Assembly: GCA_937975765.1 (NCBI GenBank)
Contig: CALJUR010000098.1
Location: forward strand, 1 to 61,475
Reading direction: 5' to 3'
Origin: an uncultured Myxococcales bacterium
Lineage (GTDB): Bacteria > Myxococcota_A > UBA9042 > DTJE01
DNA length: 61,475 bases
The notes beneath the pieces are model-generated. The model was given only the letters and a program-made list of their open reading frames with translations. It was not told where the DNA came from and made no database searches. Position 1 is the first letter of the stretch. Each line of letters opens with the position of its first letter. Below, piece after piece: positions 1-11,107 of this stretch. The position numbers were made by a program, and so were the translations under genes.

Positions 1-2
1 CA

Positions 3-1244
3 GTTGACGACACCACCTGCGACGCGATCGACGACGATTGCAGCGGCGAGGCCGATGAGGACTACGCCCCCGTGACCCTATGTGGGATTGGTTTGTGCGC
101 CACGAATGCGACGGCGTCGACCTGCCGGGCCGGGATCGAAACTCCCTGCATTCCCGGGACCCCTATGACCGAGATACCGGGCAATGGCATTGACGACGAT
201 TGCGATCCGGCGACTCCTGCCCCTCTTGCATACGACCCAACATTGACCTTCACGAATGTCGCCGGAGGCGTCGCAGATTCAGGGTATCTGGATGGGGACA
301 ATTATGTAGACGTAGTAATCGGCGGCTATGCTCGCGTTTTCTATGGCGATGGCACCGGCAAGTTGACGCCCGCGACCAGTGAACTCTACCACTGGGCTAA
401 CGGGGGCATCGCCGTAACGGACATGAACCTGGACGGGTTGGATGACGTGGTGACGGCCGGCAATTGCGGAGTGTCGAGCGACTTCCGGGTATCCGTCCTG
501 CTTCAGAAGGATGACCACACCTTTGCCACAGCCACCACGAGTTCGAATCTATTCAGCCAGATCAAACTCGAAGCCGTAAGAGATCTGAACGGTGACGGAT
601 ACCCCGACTCGATCGTGTCGGCCGATGATTTTCGTGTGATTTTCAATGATGGCACTGGGGCGTTTCCGGGAAGCGGGACCAGTTACTCCGCTTCCAATAT
701 GTACCGTCCGGCCGTTGGCAACTTCGACAAGGGGGCCCCTCTCGACCTCGCCTGGGTCTCGTCTGATACCGGTCTGACCAACATTCGGTTACGTGCGGGG
801 ACAGTCTCGGGGACGTTCGGTTCGACCACATTCGCCTCGGCTCTTGGACCTTATCCCACTGAGGTTGCAGCCAGCGATATTACAGGAGATGGCCTGACGG
901 ACCTCATGATCCTGGTCGAAGACAAGGCATACCCGTTCAAGGCCACCGCTGATGGGAAGTTCACCAGGCTCAGTTGGTCCGGTTATGATCTTCCCGGGTA
1001 CTGTTCCCAGCCCTTGGTGTTCGGGGACTGGACGCACGACGGTGATATCGATTTCGCATGCGCGGTCGCGGGGGGCGGATCTGTCATCCTGGCTGGAAAC
1101 GGTGCCGGCGGGTTCCGTGCGACGATTTCGATGCCGATCGAGTGCGAAATTGTCCTGGGTGTTGACCTCAACTCCGATGGTCTCACCGACGCCGTCTGCC
1201 GTGATGGCTCGACGGGTTACGTGCTGCTGGGAGTGGCCGAATAG
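3..1244 (+). CDS. Cys-rich/FG-GAP repeat surface protein, 5' partial
   Basis: The reading frame is open from base 3 to a TAG at 1242-1244, so the N-terminus lies outside the window. A GTG at 72 could open the frame, but the Cys/Asp-rich sequence before it (AIDDDCSGEADEDY) clearly belongs to the same protein. The visible N-terminal part has two IDDDC-type motifs resembling the metal-binding motif of MopE-like proteins. The rest is an FG-GAP/VCBS-like beta-propeller, with calcium-loop motifs such as DMNLDGLDD, DLNGDGYPD and DLNSDGLTD. Such proteins are normally secreted or surface-attached; the role here is unknown. Codon use is unlike the rest of the window, with far more A/T at third positions. 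The adjacent genes are on the other strand and give no functional context. Confidence 0.85.
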   Translation, partial: VDDTTCDAIDDDCSGEADEDYAPVTLCGIGLCATNATASTCRAGIETPCIPGTPMTEIPGNGIDDDCDPATPAPLAYDPTLTFTNVAGGVADSGYLDGDNYVDVVIGGYARVFYGDGTGKLTPATSELYHWANGGIAVTDMNLDGLDDVVTAGNCGVSSDFRVSVLLQKDDHTFATATTSSNLFSQIKLEAVRDLNGDGYPDSIVSADDFRVIFNDGTGAFPGSGTSYSASNMYRPAVGNFDKGAPLDLAWVSSDTGLTNIRLRAGTVSGTFGSTTFASALGPYPTEVAASDITGDGLTDLMILVEDKAYPFKATADGKFTRLSWSGYDLPGYCSQPLVFGDWTHDGDIDFACAVAGGGSVILAGNGAGGFRATISMPIECEIVLGVDLNSDGLTDAVCRDGSTGYVLLGVAE

Positions 1245-1250
1245 GTGTCA

Positions 1251-1276
1251 CGTTTCTTCCCGGCGTTTCTTCCCGG
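1251..1276. repeat. 13-bp tandem duplication just after the first gene
   Basis: The unit CGTTTCTTCCCGG occurs twice in a row directly behind the stop codon of the first gene. It lies in the 279-base gap (1245-1523) between two convergent genes. I see no gene, RNA or convincing terminator hairpin in that gap. Single related CGTTTCT strings recur near 1421 and 1441. Confidence 0.6.
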
Positions 1277-1523
1277 CGCGGGCGAGCGGCCCGTTTCGCG
1301 TGTCTGCTGTTGTGGAAGCGGGGACTACCAACAAGACCACTCCCTGGGGAAGGGCCAGGAGCAGCCATACTGCCACGCCCCCTGGGTAGGTTCGGGGTCC
1401 AACCAAAGGAACCAAGAGAAGCGTTTCTCAACGAGGCGACGCGTTTCTTCAGGATGCCTGAAGTCCCTTTCATGGACCCGGGCACCTGCAAGAGCATCCT
1501 GGGGTGGCGGGGCGACGGGGGTG

Positions 1524-2282
1524 CTACGGGGGTTCAGACGGCATGGTCGCGGGATAGGCGCCCTGGTCGAGGCGGCGGCGGACGCGGGCCAGCGCGCGCC
1601 ACATCTCCAGGCTGTCCTTCACCAGGCGGACCGACGAGGTCGCGCGCTGGATCGGCGTCACCGGCATGCGGTGGATCGCCAGGTTCCAGCGGCGGGCCAG
1701 GGCCAGCAGCTCCACGTCGAAGGCGAAGCGCTCCACGGTCAGGCAGGCGAACAGCGCGCGGGCGACCGGGCCCTTGAAGGCCTTGAAGCCGCACTGGGTG
1801 TCCGGGATCCCCAGGTGCAGGTAGTGGTCGACCAGGGCCGAGAAGCCCGCGCTGGTCAGCCGGCGCACCCACTGCCGCGGGTGGTTCGGGGAGGCCGCCG
1901 GCACCAGGTCGCGCGCGCCGATGACCAGGTCCGCGCCGTCGCGCAGGGCGGCCAGGGCGGGCTCGATGGCCTCCAGCGGGTACGACAGGTCGGCGTCGAA
2001 GAAGACGACGGCGCCGGAACTGCAGTCCCGGACGCCCTGCGCCAGCGCGCCCCCCTTGCCGCGGTTGGCGGGCAGCAGGACGGGCCGCACGAACGGGTGA
2101 TCCTTCGCGGCCTGCAGCAGGAGGTCCTTCGTGGCGTCGGTCGATCCGTCGTCCACCGGCACGACCTGCCAGGGCAGGCCGCGGTCCCCGATGAACGTCG
2201 CCACCGTGCGCAGCGTGTCGCCGATCTGCCTCTCCTCGTTGAAGCAGGGGATGACCAGCGAGGCCTGGAATCGATCGGTCAT
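1524..2282 (-). CDS. GT2 family glycosyltransferase, dolichyl/polyprenyl-phosphate sugar synthase type
   Basis: A 252-residue protein of the GT-A fold. It carries VIPCFNEE at the N-terminus, the nucleotide-binding DDGSTD, the metal-binding FFDADLSYP, and GIPDTQCGFKAF. The last motif is typical of polyprenyl-phosphate glucosyl/mannosyl transferases (DPM1/Alg5-like). No membrane segment is evident. The ATG shares one base with the stop of the upstream lipoprotein gene (TGATG), so the two are translationally coupled. It is the last gene of a GT-C transferase, lipoprotein, GT2 set. A GT2 of this kind could charge a polyprenyl carrier with the sugar used by the GT-C enzyme; that link is inference. 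Confidence 0.85.
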   Translation of the reverse strand: MTDRFQASLVIPCFNEERQIGDTLRTVATFIGDRGLPWQVVPVDDGSTDATKDLLLQAAKDHPFVRPVLLPANRGKGGALAQGVRDCSSGAVVFFDADLSYPLEAIEPALAALRDGADLVIGARDLVPAASPNHPRQWVRRLTSAGFSALVDHYLHLGIPDTQCGFKAFKGPVARALFACLTVERFAFDVELLALARRWNLAIHRMPVTPIQRATSSVRLVKDSLEMWRALARVRRRLDQGAYPATMPSEPP

Positions 2283-3022
2283 CACGGCGCCTCCAGCCGG
2301 CCGCAGTGCACCACGAGGGAGGCCGGGGCGGATTCCACGCGGCCCGACAGGCCGATGGCGACCCAGCCGTCCGGGCAGACGCGGGTGAAGGCCTGGCCGC
2401 CGCTGCCGCCGACCGCGGGCAGGGTCGCGGGCGCCTCCGCGGGGGCCGTCTTGTCGTCGGCCGGCGCCTTCGCGGGGTGCCGCTCCACGCACACGGGCTG
2501 CAGCGAGTCGATCGCGGCGCCGGCGCGCCCCTTGAACCCCGCCAGCAGGCTTCCGGGCTTGCACAGCCGATCGTAGGCGGCGCCCTCGGGCCGGCCGATC
2601 GGCTCCAGTTCGCTGGTGAACGACGGGGCGTCGGGGCCCGCCGCGGTCGCGGGAAGGTCCAGCCGGCGGCAGGCGGGGACGATCTCGTCCACCAGCGTCC
2701 CGGCGTGGCCCGTGATGCCGGCCAGCGCCTCGCCGTAGGGGCAGGCGCGCAGGAACGGCACCTTGCCGCCCGCACCGCCGGCCGCCTTCAGCGCGATCGT
2801 GCCGGTCCACGGCCGCTGGCCCAGGGCCCGCGCCCGCAGCTGGGCGTTCTCGGTCGTCAGCGCCAGGTTCTGGCGGCGCAGTTCGCGGTTCTCGTTGTTG
2901 ACCTCGGTGACGACCTCGGAGCGTTCCTTGCCGAGGTCGCAGGCCGCGAGGCCAATGGCCAGGGCCAGCAGGACCGGCAGGGCCGGCGCGCGCAGGCCGG
3001 GGGGCAGGGTGCGGTTCGTCAT
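2282..3022 (-). CDS. lipoprotein with coiled coil, function unknown
   Basis: A 246-residue protein. The signal peptide LPVLLALAIGLAAC ends in a lipobox, so it should be lipidated and periplasmic. Residues of about 30-65 form a charged coiled-coil stretch (EVVTEVNNENRELRRQN). The remaining domain contains several Cys and repeats a pattern of aromatic/Cys-containing blocks (FLRACPYGEALAG, FTRVCPDGWVAIGLSG) that may form disulfides. It is coupled on both sides by TGATG overlaps to a GT-C transferase and a GT2 enzyme. No family was recognised. A role in the same glycosylation process is inferred from context only. Confidence 0.75.
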   Translation of the reverse strand: MTNRTLPPGLRAPALPVLLALAIGLAACDLGKERSEVVTEVNNENRELRRQNLALTTENAQLRARALGQRPWTGTIALKAAGGAGGKVPFLRACPYGEALAGITGHAGTLVDEIVPACRRLDLPATAAGPDAPSFTSELEPIGRPEGAAYDRLCKPGSLLAGFKGRAGAAIDSLQPVCVERHPAKAPADDKTAPAEAPATLPAVGGSGGQAFTRVCPDGWVAIGLSGRVESAPASLVVHCGRLEAP

Positions 3023-4896
3023 CACGGCTCTCTCTCCGGGGAAGGGGCAGGCGGCCGGGGCGGCCCCTGCAGGCGATCGATCTCCGCCTGCAGCGCGGCC
3101 TCGGCGTCGGCGTCCCGGACCGCCTCGACGGGCGGCTCGAAGGCGCTGTGCCAGAAGGTCCAGGCCAGGTCCGCGGGGCGCTCCTCGAGGCGCCAGATCT
3201 CGATGCGCGTGCCGGACGCGCGCAGGTCCACCATCGCGAAGTCGCCATACTGCGCGTACGGGTGGTGCGAGGCCAGCCGGGCACGGTCCTTCACGGGCAG
3301 CGACTTCAGCGGGGCGATGAAGACCCACCCGGTGATGCCGGGGCGGTCGGGGCCCAGGTAGCCGTCCACCTCCGTCGTCTTCACCGGCTTCGTCTCGCGG
3401 TCCATCGTGATCTCGAAGCGGGGCTCGGGCTCCAGCTTCTGGAATCCGTCGTGGACCAGCACGCCGGTCTTCCGGTCCGTCCACGCGCGCACCTGCGCCG
3501 CGAACCGCAGTTCGGGCCGGCCGGAGTGGTAGGGGTCGATGTCGCTGGGGCGGGTGCGTTCCACGAACCACATCGACCCGCCGACACTGCGCCCGCGCGG
3601 CACCAGGTCGATCGCCCGCACGACCAGCGGCACCAGCAGCAGCCCGGCGGACAGCGCCGAGGCGACCGCGCCGCGCCGCTGCCACGCCGGCGCCAGCACG
3701 CGCGACAGGGCCGCGGGCACCACCCGGGACAGCCAGCGGCCCAGCGCGATCACGGTGGTGGCGCACGCGATGGCGACGAATGGCATCGTGGTCCACAGCC
3801 AGTACTCGTGCACGATCGTGGACCACTTGAACACGAAGAAGTGCACCACCCCGCCGACGAAGAAGCCCAGCGGGATCACGTCGCGGTAGTCCATGCGGCC
3901 GCGGAACAGGCGAACCACCGCCAGCACGAAGCCCGCCAGCGTCAGCAGCAGCACCGGGGCCGTGAACATCAGTTCCGGCACGACCTTCAGGGTGTACAGG
4001 AAGCGGTCCCAGGTCACGGAAAGCCGGGCGGAGACCGTCTGGGACAATTCGCCGAAGTGGCCGACGGTGGCGACGACCAGCAGCAGGTGCAGGCCCAGGC
4101 AGCCGACGACGGTGGCCGAGTAGATCGCCAGCGGTCGCAGGTCGCCTTCCAGGCGCAGCATCGGGCGGCCGGCCCGGCGCTGCCGGACGAGGCCCAGCGC
4201 CAGCCAGTGCAGCCCGGTCGCGAACGCGATGTAGTAGGCCGGCCAGTCCCACAGCGTGGAGAAGAAGGTCGCGACCAGCAGGCCGGCCAGCTGCCGACGC
4301 CACGGGGCGCGCGCCTCGCCGGCCCACACCCGTTCCCGCTCCTGCTGGAACCGGACGTAGAAGCCCGCGCCGAGGAACGCCCAGAAGATGAACCCGCTGG
4401 AGTGGTTCATCATGTTCGCGAAGATGCCGTTGATGGGCAGCGCGGCATACACGGCGCCCGTCAGCAGCGCCGTGCCGGGGCCGTGGAACCGGCGCGCGAA
4501 GACCATCAGGGACGCCAGCGCCAGCACCCCGAACAGGGCGGGCACGGCCCGGGCGGACGCCTCGGAATCGCCGAACAGCCAAAGGCTGGCCACGTTGTGC
4601 AGGTGCATCCCGATCGGGTGGTGCGTGTAGTAGTCGCCCGGGTCGGGGGGCGTGCGGCCCGTGTAGTACTGCACCGGGAACAGGTCCCCCCACCGCAGGG
4701 TGTTGCGGGCGGACAGGTGGTACGCCGATCCGTTCCAGCCGTTGTGGCCGCGCGTCCACGAATCGGCCAGTCCCTGGAAGCAGATCGCGGCCTGCACGGC
4801 CAGGATCAGCACGAATCCGGCGCGGAACGCCCAGGTCTTCCACCGTGCCGGGCTGGGGGAGTCGGGTCGCATGGCGCGGGGAGGATACGACATCAT
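3022..4896 (-). CDS. GT-C family membrane glycosyltransferase (PMT/ArnT-like)
   Basis: A 624-residue multi-pass membrane protein. An N-terminal membrane segment (AGFVLILAVQAAICFQG) is followed by a periplasmic loop with GHNGWNGSAYHLSARN and HHPIGMHLHN. This layout fits the dolichyl-phosphate-mannose protein mannosyltransferase/ArnT superfamily. About ten hydrophobic segments follow, then a soluble C-terminal domain of about 180 residues. These enzymes transfer sugar from a polyprenyl phosphate onto protein or lipid outside the membrane. The first loop has no obvious DE pair, so the acidic catalytic residue is not assigned. The start is ATG 4896; ATG 4893 or the ATG of MRPDS are alternatives. 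It begins 20 bases after carB and heads a three-gene set. Confidence 0.75.
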   Translation of the reverse strand: MMSYPPRAMRPDSPSPARWKTWAFRAGFVLILAVQAAICFQGLADSWTRGHNGWNGSAYHLSARNTLRWGDLFPVQYYTGRTPPDPGDYYTHHPIGMHLHNVASLWLFGDSEASARAVPALFGVLALASLMVFARRFHGPGTALLTGAVYAALPINGIFANMMNHSSGFIFWAFLGAGFYVRFQQERERVWAGEARAPWRRQLAGLLVATFFSTLWDWPAYYIAFATGLHWLALGLVRQRRAGRPMLRLEGDLRPLAIYSATVVGCLGLHLLLVVATVGHFGELSQTVSARLSVTWDRFLYTLKVVPELMFTAPVLLLTLAGFVLAVVRLFRGRMDYRDVIPLGFFVGGVVHFFVFKWSTIVHEYWLWTTMPFVAIACATTVIALGRWLSRVVPAALSRVLAPAWQRRGAVASALSAGLLLVPLVVRAIDLVPRGRSVGGSMWFVERTRPSDIDPYHSGRPELRFAAQVRAWTDRKTGVLVHDGFQKLEPEPRFEITMDRETKPVKTTEVDGYLGPDRPGITGWVFIAPLKSLPVKDRARLASHHPYAQYGDFAMVDLRASGTRIEIWRLEERPADLAWTFWHSAFEPPVEAVRDADAEAALQAEIDRLQGPPRPPAPSPEREP

Positions 4897-4915
4897 GGGG
4901 GGTTCCCGCCAGCGG

Positions 4916-8095
<3,180 letters not shown>

Positions 8096-8199
8096 GACGG
8101 GCCTCCATGGCCGGCCCGACGGACCGGTGGCCGCCGGGCCGGGCGCGCATGGAACGGACACGCCGGGCGTGCCATTCACGCGCGCCGCGTTCGGGGCTA

Positions 8200-9372
<1,173 letters not shown>

Positions 9373-9412
9373 GGAACCTCGTTATCAGAGGGGAGCGATG
9401 AGGTCGGGCGAC

Positions 9413-9441
9413 AGGGTAGCCGGGAGGGGCACGGGTGTCAA
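9413..9441 (-). promoter_or_regulatory. carA: predicted carAB promoter
   Basis: A perfect TTGACA (9441-9436), a 17-base spacer and TACCCT (9418-9413) precede carA. Transcription would start about 35 bases before the GTG. The -35 overlaps the end of the upstream lipoprotein gene. Confidence 0.65.
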
Positions 9442-10292
9442 CCGGCCGGGACGGCGTCGGGCGGCTGCGGGACCCCGGCTTCATCGGGGACCCCGGCCTC
9501 CTTCGCCAGCGCGTCGATGTCGCGTTGCCAGCGCCGGGAGACCCAGCCCCACTCCCGGGCGGCCAGGGCCTTGCGGGCGGCGGCCAGGTTCGCGGCCACC
9601 TCGTCCCGGACCGAGTCGCCGTCCACGTCCCACAGGGCGCGGGCCAGGAAGTACGCGTTCATCGGGTGCTCGGGATGACGCTCCACGGCCTGCTTCAGGA
9701 GGTCCAGGCCCTTGTCGGCATCGCCGATCCCCTGCGGCCAGGCCGGCGCCTTGACGTACAGCACGCCCAGCACCCGCAGCGGGCCGCCCCCGTCCAGGTC
9801 CGGCACGCCCGCGGCGGCCTTCTTCAGGGAACGCTCCATCCGGCCCAGGTTCTTCAGCGCGCGCAGGGGGTGGTGGAGCAGCAACTGGCCCATGTTCATC
9901 GCGTACCAGTACAGCGCCGCGGGATCCTCCTGCAGGTGGAACATCGCGCGCTCGGCCCACCACTGGCCCTCGGCCGCCAGCTTCTCCATGCGCTTGACGT
10001 CGGGCTCGCCGGCCGCCAGTTCCCCCGCCAGCCGGGCCGCCAGCAGGTCCTGGGTGGGGGTCGGGATGACCACCTGCCGGATCCCCGCCAGCGCGCACTG
10101 CAGGTCCGCCTGGGACGGGCCGGCCGGGAGATCCTCCGGACTTGCGGGGGCGTTCTCCGAGCAGGAGGCCGGGGAATCGAACTTCACCTGGCCGGTGACC
10201 GGGGCGCACGCCGCGCAGGCCAGCGCCGGAAGCAGGACGGGCAGGGCCCGCGGCAGCAGGCGTCGCGAGGTCGGGGGAACCGCTACTTCCAC
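9438..10292 (-). CDS. lipoprotein, TRAP-transporter TatT-like
   Basis: A 284-residue protein with an N-terminal signal and lipobox (LPALACAAC). Helical, TPR-like sequence follows (AERAMFHLQEDPAALYWYA, then GPLRVLGVLYVKAP and GIGDADKGLDLLKQAV), which resembles the TatT component family. In the known case TatT is a periplasmic lipoprotein partner of a substrate-binding protein. The upstream neighbour here is indeed a periplasmic binding protein. The start is GTG 10292, overlapping the end of that gene by 10 bases; no ATG fits the signal peptide. Family assignment is from recognisable pattern only. Confidence 0.65.
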   Translation of the reverse strand: MEVAVPPTSRRLLPRALPVLLPALACAACAPVTGQVKFDSPASCSENAPASPEDLPAGPSQADLQCALAGIRQVVIPTPTQDLLAARLAGELAAGEPDVKRMEKLAAEGQWWAERAMFHLQEDPAALYWYAMNMGQLLLHHPLRALKNLGRMERSLKKAAAGVPDLDGGGPLRVLGVLYVKAPAWPQGIGDADKGLDLLKQAVERHPEHPMNAYFLARALWDVDGDSVRDEVAANLAAARKALAAREWGWVSRRWQRDIDALAKEAGVPDEAGVPQPPDAVPAG

Positions 10293-11107
10293 AGTACCCT
10301 CATCCCGTCGTAGTTGGACTGGTTGACCGGCAGGAACGCCTCGATCCCGAACAGTTCGCAGAACTGGCGGCCTTCCTTGTGGGCGCAGAAGCCGGTCAGG
10401 GCCTTCTGGAAGCGCTTGCGCTCGTCCGGCGTGGTCCGGCTCTCGACGGCGACGATGCCCATCAGCGGCACGGGGTCGGACGTGAAGATCGCCTCCAGTT
10501 CGCTGGCGAAGGACAGCGACCCCAGCGACCGGTACTGCTGGTCGTTGACCAGGACCGACTCGATCTCGCGCTCGTTCAGGCTGCGCAGCGCGCGAAGCGC
10601 CTGCGTCGTCGGCTGGACGACGAAGTCCGCCAGCGCCGCCCGCCCCTTGAAGACGATCCGGTCGACGAACAGCGGCTCGGACAGCAGGGTGCCGCCGAGC
10701 GTCTTCCCCTTCAGACCCTCCAGGGAGGCATGGCTGCCCTTGCGCACCAGCACCCGGTAGGTGTCGGTCGTCTTCCCCTGGATCCGCGGCTGGGCCAGCG
10801 GCTCCAGCCCGTCCGCGGCATGTTCGAGGTAGTAGCCCAGCGACACGATCGCGAAGTCCGGCTTGTCGGCCATGAACTTCTGGCATTCCGCCGCGTCGGT
10901 CGTGAAGCGGCTGTCGAAGGTGTTCGCGTCCCAGCCGCCGGTCTTCTCCAGCAGTCGCAGCATCTGCTGGGTGGACGGCCTGGCGTCGCGGCTCTTCACG
11001 CTGCCGCCGGGATAGCACAGCACCAGGGTCCGGGTCTTCGCCGCCCCGGCCGCCGGGATCGACAGGCACGTCGCCAGGACCAGCACCCACGCGGACATCC
11101 GGTTCAT
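10283..11107 (-). CDS. PhnD-like periplasmic substrate-binding protein
   Basis: A 274-residue protein with a Sec signal peptide ending AAGAAKT. The mature part has the two-lobe pattern of the phosphate/phosphonate-binding PhnD family (PDFAIVSLGYYLEHA, the central PTTQALRALRSL and the C-terminal FCELFGIEAFLPVNQS). No ABC transporter genes lie nearby. Instead the gene is coupled (ATGA) to an MMPL/RND exporter upstream and a TatT-like lipoprotein downstream. The protein may therefore deliver or sense the ligand of that exporter rather than feed an importer (inference). A good GGAGG lies before the ATG. Confidence 0.7.
   Translation of the reverse strand: MNRMSAWVLVLATCLSIPAAGAAKTRTLVLCYPGGSVKSRDARPSTQQMLRLLEKTGGWDANTFDSRFTTDAAECQKFMADKPDFAIVSLGYYLEHAADGLEPLAQPRIQGKTTDTYRVLVRKGSHASLEGLKGKTLGGTLLSEPLFVDRIVFKGRAALADFVVQPTTQALRALRSLNEREIESVLVNDQQYRSLGSLSFASELEAIFTSDPVPLMGIVAVESRTTPDERKRFQKALTGFCAHKEGRQFCELFGIEAFLPVNQSNYDGMRVLWK

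Noticed and set aside
1245..1523. A gene in the 279-base gap
   Set aside because: Frames through the gap have no ribosome-binding site or family match and continue as shadows into the GT2 gene.
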